From positions 1-64,000 of the forward strand of contig JBBPIG010000003.1 in NCBI GenBank assembly GCA_038040445.1: a DNA stretch of 64,000 nt, given 5' to 3'. Every line of letters starts with the position of its first letter. The first letter of the stretch is position 1. This DNA is from Acidobacteriota bacterium. Lineage in GTDB: Bacteria > Acidobacteriota > Blastocatellia > UBA7656. Position numbers and translations under genes: made by a program. Under the pieces are notes generated by a model that saw only the letters and a list, made by a program, of their open reading frames with translations, had not been told where the DNA came from and did not search any database. Below, piece by piece: positions 35,773-43,375 of the stretch.

Positions 35773-38700
35773 ATGGCTACTAAGAGTCGTTTCATCATAA
35801 AGCGAAGAGACAAGTCGGTCGACGACATCCTCCTCGAAAGTGAAGGGCTGACCATCGGCCGGCTTACCGGCAATGACCTGGCGCTCAATAACCGCGCGGT
35901 CTCTCGCACCCACGCCGGGATAAGAGAGTTCAACGGCGAGTACTGGATCTTCAATCTGTCTGAATCAAACGGCACCGTGCTCAACGGCTGGCTCGTGGAC
36001 AAGACGCCGCTGTTGGACGGCGATGTTATTCAGATAGGTCCGTACTCTCTGCTGGCCAATTACGCTCAGGGGGCGTTGTCGCTCACTGTCCAGATAGATA
36101 CCGAAATCCATCCGGTCGAGGGCGGCGCGACCCGCATGCTGTTTGAAGAGGATCTGGGCAAGACGGTGATGGTTCAGATTCCCGCGGGCGTCAAGAAGCA
36201 GGCGGTTGCGCCCGGCGGCACCGAGAGATTTCAATTGGGAACGGGCCTGTTCAGCGCGGTGCCACCCGCGCTTGATCAGCAGGCGCTCAACGTTTTCTGG
36301 GACAAGCGAAAAAGAGAGGCGGGAAAGATTGCTCCGCAAAGCCTGCTTCATCCGAGAACCAACAAGAAAGTCGGCAAAGCGCAATTCAACTGGCGTCCCT
36401 CCCTCGATCTGCGGCGAATCTGGCGCAAGTCATATTTTTACTGGGGCGCCGGCGTTGTCGCGCTGCTCTCTATCATCGCAGTGATTATCTACGAGAACGC
36501 TTATTCGCCGGGCCCGGTCTCGTTGGCTCATACCTCGTCGCAGATGTCTGCCCGCGCGATTGCCCTAAAGCCAAATGAAAACTCCTGCTCGAATTGTCAT
36601 GGCGTGAGCGAAGGCATGCAGGACAAGTGCGTCACTTGTCATACGACGCCGGCAAATCAAACGGCGCCGGCATTCCTACCCGTCGTCTTCGACAAGCACG
36701 CTCGCGAAAACATCGGCTGCACGGGTTGCCATGTCGAGCACAGAGGCGCGAGCTCCGACTTTGGACTCAAGAGCAACCAGCTTTGCTCGAACTGCCATAA
36801 CGGGAGCTACACCATCAAGACCGGCGACAAGACGGGACAGGCCTTGCCCGTCGCACACGGCGGCACGGTAGGCTATCCGGTGACCAACGGCAAGTGGGCT
36901 AAAATGCTGGATGCCGATCAACTTCGGGTGAGGGACCTCCCCGACACATGGGCGGGGCCAACCTTTGATTCAAATCGCCAGTTCCACTCCATTCATCAAC
37001 TCGGCCGGATGAACAACCGGATGAGCTGCAAAGACTGCCACACCTCAGGGGTGCGCGGTGAAGCGAGCTTCCGCGACTCGCCGAAGGCCGAGTGCGCTAA
37101 GTGCCACGACCTCGTCGCCGGCGCGACAGGCACGCAACGCGTCCAGGCGAATTGCTACACGTGCCATCGGCAGCACGGACGCAGCGAAGACCTGTTGCAG
37201 CTTGTGGCTGAGGCAAAAGACGATCGGAGGATCAAAGAATACTTCAACAAAATCGATAGCGGCAAAGATGAAGTCGGCAAGCGATTGGCGACGGCCAGCG
37301 AGAATCTGTTTTCGGGTGTTGGCGGCGCAGACCAGATCCGCCAGGACAAAGACACTCTGAGCGCGACCGTGCTTTCATCCTTCGGCGGGTTGCCGTGGTA
37401 TGGTTGGGTCGGACTGGTCGGAATCCTGCCGATTGCGGGTCTCGCGGTGATGGCGGTTGGAACCGTGCGCCGCAAATACTCCTTGCAGAATGTAAAAGCG
37501 GACGCCGCGCCGAACGAGAACGAGGTAGCAAGAGCGCTCACAGGCGTGCTCGATCTGGAGAAGCTGAAAGCCGAGGAGGCTCCGTATCCGCATCCGGTCA
37601 TAAACCAGGCGACCTGCATAGGCTGTCACGCTTGCGTGGAAGCCTGTCCGCACGACGTGCTTGCGATAGTCAACGGCGTCTCAACGCCCATCAATCCCGA
37701 TCAGTGCATGGAAGACACCAGTTGCCAGGTCGAGTGCCCCACTAATCCGAAGTCGTGCGTCGTCATCAACACCAAGAAGAAAATCCCAGAGAGAAAAGTC
37801 CCGAAGCGAGACCAGCGATTCAAGACCAATGTCGAAGGTATCTACCTGATCGGAGATGTGTCCGGCGTTCCTCTGATCAAGAACGCGATCAACGAGGGCG
37901 GCACGGTCATCGATTCCATTGCCGAAGACATCAAGAAAGAAGGCGCCAACGGCAAAGCTGAGTACGATGTCGCGGTCGTCGGCATCGGACCGGCGGGGTT
38001 GTCGGCTGCGGTTATTGCCAAACAACGCGGTTTGAAATACATCGCCATCGAGCAAGACAAGATAGTGGCCACCATCCAACAGGTCTATCCCGCGGGCAAG
38101 TATGTTTTCTTCAAACCCGACACAGTTGAGACGAAAGGCGGCATCCCGCTCCCGGGCCCCGGCGACTCGAAAGAGAACATGCTCAAGGGCTGGCTCGGTG
38201 CGATGATGTCGAACGGCGTCGTCATCAACGAAGAGGAAAGCTGCAAAGACATAAAACCGGAAGACGGGGTCTTCACCCTCACAACCGAGAAGGGAAAAGC
38301 CAAAGAGAAAGCCACCTACAAGGCTCGCAAGATCATCATCGCGATCGGCAATCGCGGCACGCCAATGAAGCTTCGAGTGCCGGGCGAGGACCTCAAGGTG
38401 ATGATGACGCCGCCGCCCATAATCCCAAAGTTCTGCCCGGGCTGCGGGTCGGGCCGCAAAGGCGCGCAGCAGTTCTGCGTCGTGTGCGGCGCGCCGTATC
38501 CGGTCAAGAATCAGCCCGCTTACGAAACGGGCAAAGTTCAATTCAAGCTCTCCGACCCCGATGACTACGTAAACAAGAAATGCATAATCGTGGGGGCAGG
38601 GAATTCGTCCATAGAATCCGCGGTTGATCTGGCCGGACTCAAGCGCGACGGCGAAAAAATCACTTTCACCCGCAACAACGATGTGACCCTGGTCGTCCGC

Positions 38701-38943
38701 AGCGATTTCAAGGGGGACCTCAAGCTTGGCAACAAGATGAACGTCTACGACTGCATTGACGCCGGGAAGATCAAGGTCTTCTTCCGAACCGAGATCAAAG
38801 AAATCACACAAAACGAAGTCGTGCTTATGGATGTGCGAAGCAAGGAAGAGAAAGCGCGGCTCGCCAACGATTTTGTGTTTGCGCTGATTGGCGGCGAGAA
38901 GCCGACGAAGTTTTTAGAGGGGTTGGGGATCAAAGTAGGATGA
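35773..38943 (+). CDS. FHA-heptahaem cytochrome c-ferredoxin-flavin reductase fusion
   Basis: A 1056-residue single chain. Residues of about 1-100 form an FHA phosphopeptide-binding domain ('IGRLTGNDL', 'SRTHAGI', 'SESNGTVLNG'). A transmembrane helix (about 222-241) leads to a periplasmic segment with seven CXXCH sites (about 272-465: CSNCH, CVTCH, CTGCH, CSNCH, CKDCH, CAKCH, CYTCH), and a second helix (about 541-563) returns to the cytoplasm. There follow a ferredoxin domain (CIGCHACVEACP at about 615, then a second Cys group), a segment with 'VEGIYLIGDVSG', and a YpdA-like FAD/NAD(P) oxidoreductase (FAD motif 'VVGIGPAGLSAA' about 733, NAD motif 'IIVGAGNSSIES' about 937). A CPGCG...CVVCG zinc ribbon (about 888-905) is inserted. 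Topology permits electrons from NAD(P)H to cross to periplasmic haems, or the reverse. The GDVSG segment normally follows the NAD domain, so the flavin fold looks circularly permuted. Confidence 0.85.
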   Translation: MATKSRFIIKRRDKSVDDILLESEGLTIGRLTGNDLALNNRAVSRTHAGIREFNGEYWIFNLSESNGTVLNGWLVDKTPLLDGDVIQIGPYSLLANYAQGALSLTVQIDTEIHPVEGGATRMLFEEDLGKTVMVQIPAGVKKQAVAPGGTERFQLGTGLFSAVPPALDQQALNVFWDKRKREAGKIAPQSLLHPRTNKKVGKAQFNWRPSLDLRRIWRKSYFYWGAGVVALLSIIAVIIYENAYSPGPVSLAHTSSQMSARAIALKPNENSCSNCHGVSEGMQDKCVTCHTTPANQTAPAFLPVVFDKHARENIGCTGCHVEHRGASSDFGLKSNQLCSNCHNGSYTIKTGDKTGQALPVAHGGTVGYPVTNGKWAKMLDADQLRVRDLPDTWAGPTFDSNRQFHSIHQLGRMNNRMSCKDCHTSGVRGEASFRDSPKAECAKCHDLVAGATGTQRVQANCYTCHRQHGRSEDLLQLVAEAKDDRRIKEYFNKIDSGKDEVGKRLATASENLFSGVGGADQIRQDKDTLSATVLSSFGGLPWYGWVGLVGILPIAGLAVMAVGTVRRKYSLQNVKADAAPNENEVARALTGVLDLEKLKAEEAPYPHPVINQATCIGCHACVEACPHDVLAIVNGVSTPINPDQCMEDTSCQVECPTNPKSCVVINTKKKIPERKVPKRDQRFKTNVEGIYLIGDVSGVPLIKNAINEGGTVIDSIAEDIKKEGANGKAEYDVAVVGIGPAGLSAAVIAKQRGLKYIAIEQDKIVATIQQVYPAGKYVFFKPDTVETKGGIPLPGPGDSKENMLKGWLGAMMSNGVVINEEESCKDIKPEDGVFTLTTEKGKAKEKATYKARKIIIAIGNRGTPMKLRVPGEDLKVMMTPPPIIPKFCPGCGSGRKGAQQFCVVCGAPYPVKNQPAYETGKVQFKLSDPDDYVNKKCIIVGAGNSSIESAVDLAGLKRDGEKITFTRNNDVTLVVRSDFKGDLKLGNKMNVYDCIDAGKIKVFFRTEIKEITQNEVVLMDVRSKEEKARLANDFVFALIGGEKPTKFLEGLGIKVG

Positions 38944-38955
38944 GCAAAGCCAAGC

Positions 38956-39070
38956 CATTTTCCATTTTTCATTGCGATTTTCCATTTGTCATTTTCAATT
39001 CAGCTCAAAGGGTCAAGGAACCAGGGATTGAAATGGCAAATGGAAAATCGCAAATGGAAATTGGAAAATG
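38956..39070. repeat. AT-rich palindrome of TTTCCATT-like units
   Basis: Left arm 38956-38997 (CATTTTCCATTTTTCATTGC...) and right arm 39030-39070 (...GCAAATGGAAATTGGAAAAT) pair imperfectly, and each arm is itself built of short ATTTTCC-like units. It begins 12 bp after the stop of the FHA-cytochrome gene and its composition is far more AT-rich than the surroundings. Confidence 0.85.
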
Positions 39071-39110
39071 ATTGCAAAGACCAGAATTTCACATGTCCCA
39101 TTGAGCTCGG

Positions 39111-39119
39111 TGCTATAGT
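39111..39119 (+). promoter_or_regulatory. Possible extended -10 promoter of the phosphodiesterase-cyclase pair
   Basis: TGCTATAGT (39111-39119) matches an extended -10 element (TGn plus TATAGT) 38 bp upstream of the GTG at 39158. No good -35 is present. Confidence 0.35.
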
Positions 39120-39157
39120 ATCTGAGGTCGAGGGCCCGACAGACGGAGGCAACGCGC

Positions 39158-39928
39158 GTGAGAATCAGACTTCTGCCGAGCAGCGCCGGACGCCAGTCGC
39201 AACTCCAGTGTTTGACCTCATTCATCATCGACGAACGAGTGGCGATTGACGCGGGCAGCATAGGGTTCGCGTTCTCTCCGGGTGAGATCGGCACCGTCCG
39301 CCATATCATCGTCACCCACTCGCACAGCGATCACACCGCTTCCTTGCCGATATACGTAGCCGAAGCATTCAATGTGCTCAACGATCCAATCATCATCTAC
39401 GGCAGTATTGAAGTGATAACAGTGCTCAGGCAACACGTCTTCAACGATCACGTGTGGCCGGACTTCGAAAAGATTCAGCTCAACAACGGCAGCGGACCCA
39501 CGGTTGAATTTCGCGAGCTCGAGGCGAGACAGACATTGAACATCGCCGGCATTGACGTGACGCCGATTCCGGTCAATCACCTCGTACCGACTTTCGGGTT
39601 GCTGGCGCAGAACGAAGTGGCAGCCGTGCTGTTCACTTCCGACACCTATAGCACCGACGAAATTTGGGAGGTGGCGCGGGAGGCTGTGCACTTGAAAGCA
39701 GTCTTTGTCGACGTTTCGTTTCCGAATGAGATGGGCGAGCTGGCTGCGGCGTCGAAGCACCTTACGCCGGAGTTGTTGGCCGTTGAGTTGAAGAAGCTCA
39801 AGCGCGAGGTTGAGGTTTATGCGGTCCACATCAAGCCGACGAACCGTGAAGAGGTGATAAAGCAAATCGCTGCGCTCGACAATCCAAGGGTTTCGGTCGG
39901 CGAAATTGACCGCGTTTATGAGTGGTAA
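39158..39928 (+). CDS. Metallo-beta-lactamase-fold protein, class II cAMP phosphodiesterase-like
   Basis: A 256-residue cytoplasmic protein with the metal site 'VTHSHSDHTASLPIYVAEAF' (about 51-70), a second His in 'VNHLVPTFG' and 'FTSDTY' later on. The stretch around HxHxDH with following Thr/Ala-Ser-Leu resembles class II cyclic-nucleotide phosphodiesterases (yeast PDE1/CpdP) more than lactamases or RNase Z, and the insert 'RQHVFNDHVWPDF' fits that family. The GTG start has GGAGG 9 bp upstream. It lies 12 bp before the nucleotidyl cyclase gene, so one transcript would carry both the synthesising and the degrading enzyme. RNase Z-like or other MBL hydrolase activity cannot be excluded. Confidence 0.75.
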   Translation: MRIRLLPSSAGRQSQLQCLTSFIIDERVAIDAGSIGFAFSPGEIGTVRHIIVTHSHSDHTASLPIYVAEAFNVLNDPIIIYGSIEVITVLRQHVFNDHVWPDFEKIQLNNGSGPTVEFRELEARQTLNIAGIDVTPIPVNHLVPTFGLLAQNEVAAVLFTSDTYSTDEIWEVAREAVHLKAVFVDVSFPNEMGELAAASKHLTPELLAVELKKLKREVEVYAVHIKPTNREEVIKQIAALDNPRVSVGEIDRVYEW

Positions 39929-39940
39929 CGGACGGGGAGT

Positions 39941-41584
39941 ATGCCTGCAAAGATTGTCATTAAGAATTCCGAATCTGGGCACTCGTTTGAGTTCGATCTC
40001 ACGCGAGATGAGACCCAAATTGGGCGCTCTGCCGATAACAACGACGTCGTGCTTGAGGAGAGCCAGGTCTCGCGTCAGCACGCAGTAATCAAACGGAACC
40101 GCCAGGCTTTTACGCTCGTCGATCTGAACAGCGCTAACGGCACGTTCATGAACGGGCAGCGCGTTAAAGAGCACCTGCTGCGAAACGGCGACTCGTTTTC
40201 GATAAGCAAGTTCACGGTCGAATTCAAAGATGCTGCGGAGTCGCCTTCGGTCAGGTACTCGAGCCGCGAGATCGAAGGTACGATGGTGATGCGAACCCCT
40301 AGCGAAATAATGTCGGTCATCCCGCGGATGGACAAGTCGGCGATATCTCAGGCTGACCCGGGTGCGAAATCCGTTTTGGGTTACGTCGAGGTGCTGAGGA
40401 AGAAGGCCGAGACGCTGGCGCGCATTTACGAGCTGAACCAGATGCTCGGGTCGGACTTCTCTCAGGAGGACATATTCAGGAAGGTCAGCGAGATGGTCTT
40501 TCGCTTGACACCGGCGGATCGCTTCCTGGTGTTGCTGAAGGATTCGGATAGCGGCGAGCTATCGACCGTCGCCGCCGAGTTCCGCAACCCCGGCAGTGCG
40601 CAGGCGGGCGCCCAGGTCACCATCAGCAAGACGGTCGTGGATCGTGTGATCACCGAGCGGATTTCGGTGCTGTCGTTCGACACGCTCTCGGACCAGCGCT
40701 TCGTGGAGGCCAAGTCAATCGTGATGCAAAACATCTCTTCGGTGATGTGCGCACCGCTGCTCAGAAAGAACGATGTACTGGGAGTCATTTATGTTGATTG
40801 CCAGGAGACGATGAAACTGCTCAGAGAAGACGACCTCGATCTGTTGAATGCGGTGGCGGCTGAGACGTCTATCGCCGTGGACAACGCTCTGACTCACAAG
40901 CGGCTGGTTCGCGAAGAACTCGCGCGCGCGAAGTACCGCCGCTTCATGCCGCCTCACGTCGTCGACGAGATTCTTAAGAGCCCCAACACGCTTCTCCTCG
41001 GCGGGACAAACAGCTGCATAACGGCGCTGTTTTCCGACATTCGCGGCTTCACCTCTATGTCCGAGAAGTTGAAGCCTCAGGTCGTGGTTCAGATCCTCAA
41101 CGAGTATTTCGCGGACATGACCCCCATTGTTTTCGACCACCAGGGACTGCTGGACAAGTTCATGGGAGACGGGTTGATGGCGCTGTTCGGAGTCCCATAC
41201 GCCTGTGACGCTGCGGCGTCGAATGCCGTGGCTGCGGCGATTGCGATGCAGCGCCGGATGACTATGGTGAATGACGACCTGAGAGCGTTGGGGCTGTCGG
41301 AGATCGCCATCGGAATCGGTGTCAACACGGGAACCGCGACGGTCGGCTACATCGGATCCAGGGATCGAACTGACTATACAGCGATCGGCGACGCCGTGAA
41401 CCTCGCCGCTCGGCTTGAGAAACGAGCAGGCGCCGGGCAAATAATAATTAGCCGCTTCACGTTTGAAGCGATAGGCGACGGATTTGCGGTGAAACCGTGC
41501 GATCAGATAATGGTCAAGGGTAAGCAGGAACCCGTTCAAATATACGAGGTGCTCTGGCAAGAAGCTAGCGAGTCGCCGGGTTAG
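39941..41584 (+). CDS. FHA-GAF-class III adenylate/guanylate cyclase
   Basis: A 547-residue cytoplasmic signalling enzyme. An FHA domain (about 1-95: 'IGRSADNNDVVL', 'SRQHAVI', 'NSANGTFMNG') is followed by a GAF domain (about 155-315, ending 'AAETSIAVDNA') and a class III cyclase domain (about 345-545). The metal-binding Asp pair is present in 'FSDIRGFTSM' and 'KFMGDGLMALFG'. The purine-specifying positions are Lys in 'LDKFMGD' and Thr in 'DYTAIGDAVNLAAR', which points to ATP, hence cAMP. The transition-state Asn and Arg of 'AVNLAARLE' are intact. Its FHA domain suggests input from a Ser/Thr kinase (none is encoded here); GAF could sense a ligand. Its stop overlaps the convergent MscS gene by 4 bp. 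Confidence 0.92.
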   Translation: MPAKIVIKNSESGHSFEFDLTRDETQIGRSADNNDVVLEESQVSRQHAVIKRNRQAFTLVDLNSANGTFMNGQRVKEHLLRNGDSFSISKFTVEFKDAAESPSVRYSSREIEGTMVMRTPSEIMSVIPRMDKSAISQADPGAKSVLGYVEVLRKKAETLARIYELNQMLGSDFSQEDIFRKVSEMVFRLTPADRFLVLLKDSDSGELSTVAAEFRNPGSAQAGAQVTISKTVVDRVITERISVLSFDTLSDQRFVEAKSIVMQNISSVMCAPLLRKNDVLGVIYVDCQETMKLLREDDLDLLNAVAAETSIAVDNALTHKRLVREELARAKYRRFMPPHVVDEILKSPNTLLLGGTNSCITALFSDIRGFTSMSEKLKPQVVVQILNEYFADMTPIVFDHQGLLDKFMGDGLMALFGVPYACDAAASNAVAAAIAMQRRMTMVNDDLRALGLSEIAIGIGVNTGTATVGYIGSRDRTDYTAIGDAVNLAARLEKRAGAGQIIISRFTFEAIGDGFAVKPCDQIMVKGKQEPVQIYEVLWQEASESPG

Positions 41585-42972
41585 CTCAGGCCGAAGAACC
41601 GCTGGATGCGCCGAAGAATGGCATTCCTCTGAACGTGCTTCTCCTGTTCCGGCACCGCGCGGGCGTACTCATCGAGTCGTGTCTGACGCTCCGCTATCAT
41701 GAGGCTGAGCCCTTCGGCCAGCGCGGCGTTGTCGTCCAGCAGCCGCTGTAGAATCCCTTTGGTGATCTCGAGAGTCTCGACTTCGTTGACCGCAATCACA
41801 TCTGCGTTCCTCGGCTCACCCGTTAGCAGGGCCATTTCTCCAAAGAAGTTTCCCGGCTTAAGCTCCGCCACTTGTTGTGCGTGACCGTCGCCGCTTGGTA
41901 GCCGCACTTCAACGTTGCCACGATAGATGACAAACATTGAATCGCCCGGAGCGCCGCGCCGCAGTATCAACTCGCCGGGAGCATATACGGCCTTGATGGC
42001 CGACCGCGCTACGGCCTCTTTCTCCTCGGCTGAGAGCGGCGCGAAGATTTCTACCGACCCGATGACCTTGTCGTAAGCGTCTTCTTGAGGCGTGACCAGC
42101 GGTTCCTGCTGCTCGAGCAAAACGTGGCGAATGGGGAAAGGAATCTCGATATCGTTGCGCCGATAGATGTACCACATGTGCTGTCTTATCGCAGCATCGA
42201 TATCGTGAATCCACAGGTAGTCTTTGACCCAGTAGAGAATCTCGTAGACGATGCTCGAGTCTCCGAAGTCGCCCATTCGAACGACCGGCGTCCTCTCGCT
42301 GGCCACGTTGGGGATCGATGCCACTGTTTCCCGTATCAGTCTGATGACTTTCTGCGGCGGGATGCGGTAGGGCGCTGGGACGCGCAGGATTCGCCGGTTC
42401 AGATTGTTGAAGCGGAAAACCTCCAGCGGCTCGCGCGCAACTTTGCTGTTGGGGAAAATGATTGTCGTGTTGTCGTTGGTTCGGATGGTAGTAGTGCGCC
42501 AGGTGAGCGCTTCGACTCGCCCGAGCATGTCCTGGATTCGAATAGCGTCGAGGACGTGAAACGGCTGTTCGATGTGTATCGACAGCCCGGCAAAAAAGTT
42601 CCCCAGCGTGTCCTGAAGCGCAAGTCCGATGATGACCGAGAAAATAGTAGACCCCGCGACGAACCCCAATCCGCCGCCTTCCGGTTTCCAGACCAATCTG
42701 TAGATCAGCAGAAAGAAGACCAAATAAAGCACCACTGATAGAAGGACGCGCAACAGTTGAGGCGCATCGCGGCCGCTGCGCCGCTTAAAGACGACGTCGA
42801 ACAGCACGACCCCGATCGCCCGTACGAGCGCCATGCTCAACACGGCAAGCATAGCAGTGAGCAGGTATATCGAGACGTTCGGGCTGATCAGGCCGGGCCT
42901 TAGCCACTCGATAGCGGCGTATACGAGAAGTAGCAGCAGGCTAATGGTAAGCGGAAGGGTTATTCGCTTCAT
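41581..42972 (-). CDS. MscS-family mechanosensitive channel with C-terminal cNMP-binding domain
   Basis: A 463-residue inner-membrane protein. Four N-terminal hydrophobic segments (for example 'TLPLTISLLLLLVYAAIEWL') lead into the MscS pore helix and beta domain ('VIIGLALQDTLGNFFAGLSI', 'EQPFHVLDAIRI', 'FPNSKVA'). The last 150 residues are a cyclic-nucleotide-binding fold with an intact phosphate cassette 'FFGEMALLTGEPRNADV'. Related cyclic-nucleotide-gated MscS channels (bCNG) are known; gating by cAMP is therefore plausible. The frame extends to a TTG at 43011, but ATG 42972 starts cleanly before the first helix. It faces the cyclase gene tail to tail with a 4-bp overlap. Confidence 0.92.
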   Translation of the reverse strand: MKRITLPLTISLLLLLVYAAIEWLRPGLISPNVSIYLLTAMLAVLSMALVRAIGVVLFDVVFKRRSGRDAPQLLRVLLSVVLYLVFFLLIYRLVWKPEGGGLGFVAGSTIFSVIIGLALQDTLGNFFAGLSIHIEQPFHVLDAIRIQDMLGRVEALTWRTTTIRTNDNTTIIFPNSKVAREPLEVFRFNNLNRRILRVPAPYRIPPQKVIRLIRETVASIPNVASERTPVVRMGDFGDSSIVYEILYWVKDYLWIHDIDAAIRQHMWYIYRRNDIEIPFPIRHVLLEQQEPLVTPQEDAYDKVIGSVEIFAPLSAEEKEAVARSAIKAVYAPGELILRRGAPGDSMFVIYRGNVEVRLPSGDGHAQQVAELKPGNFFGEMALLTGEPRNADVIAVNEVETLEITKGILQRLLDDNAALAEGLSLMIAERQTRLDEYARAVPEQEKHVQRNAILRRIQRFFGLS

Positions 42973-43080
42973 TGCTCGTGAATGGTACTGCGGCCCAAGC
43001 TCAAAGGCCAAGCGTAGCGCGTGGCTTGCTTCTAAGGTACCTATCGGGCGGAAACAGGCCGCCGCGGCCGGCGCGGCGTT

Positions 43081-43332
43081 TTAGGCCGTTCGTCTGCCGG
43101 TGCGCGAACGAGAACCGGGTTTCGTGAGACGCGCAAGAGTGCGCAAAGCCTCGTTGACGGCGCGAGCATTGGGAAAAACTTCTGCGACGTCAGGGTCTAG
43201 CAACACGAGATTGCTGCCTTCCGCGTACCGTGCCGCGGTGACTCCACGGACGGCTTTCGAGAAATCATATTCTTGGCGCATTGTGTCTGCGTCGACGCTG
43301 CGGGCGGGCGCTTTCGTCTTAGCCTTCCTCAT
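43081..43332 (-). CDS. Small antitoxin-like protein without a partner
   Basis: An 83-residue protein with the pattern 'EYDFSKAVRG' followed by 'YAEGSNLVLLDPDVAEVFP' and 'AVNEALRTLARL'. This matches a very common short bacterial family often found next to RelE/HigB-type or DUF4160 toxins and regarded as an antitoxin. The Arg/Lys-rich N- and C-termini are extra. No toxin-like frame is found on either side: the 43-bp gap upstream leads to opcA and downstream is the MscS gene. Probably an orphan antitoxin or a DNA-binding regulator. Confidence 0.65.
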   Translation of the reverse strand: MRKAKTKAPARSVDADTMRQEYDFSKAVRGVTAARYAEGSNLVLLDPDVAEVFPNARAVNEALRTLARLTKPGSRSRTGRRTA

Positions 43333-43375
43333 AGCTTCTTCTTTCAGAACGCGTCGACTGACAACCGAGAACTGA

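Noticed and set aside
37615-37650. CIGCH in the FHA-cytochrome fusion as an eighth haem site
   Set aside because: The context CIGCHACVEACP is a ferredoxin-type [4Fe-4S] ligand pattern on the cytoplasmic side of the second membrane helix, so I did not count it as haem.
37681-38811. Minus-strand frame of 376 codons opposite the flavin reductase
   Set aside because: No start context or family motif; the sense strand carries clear FAD/NAD motifs.
43081-43332. Complete toxin-antitoxin module
   Set aside because: Only the antitoxin-like frame is present. No toxin-like frame lies on either side.
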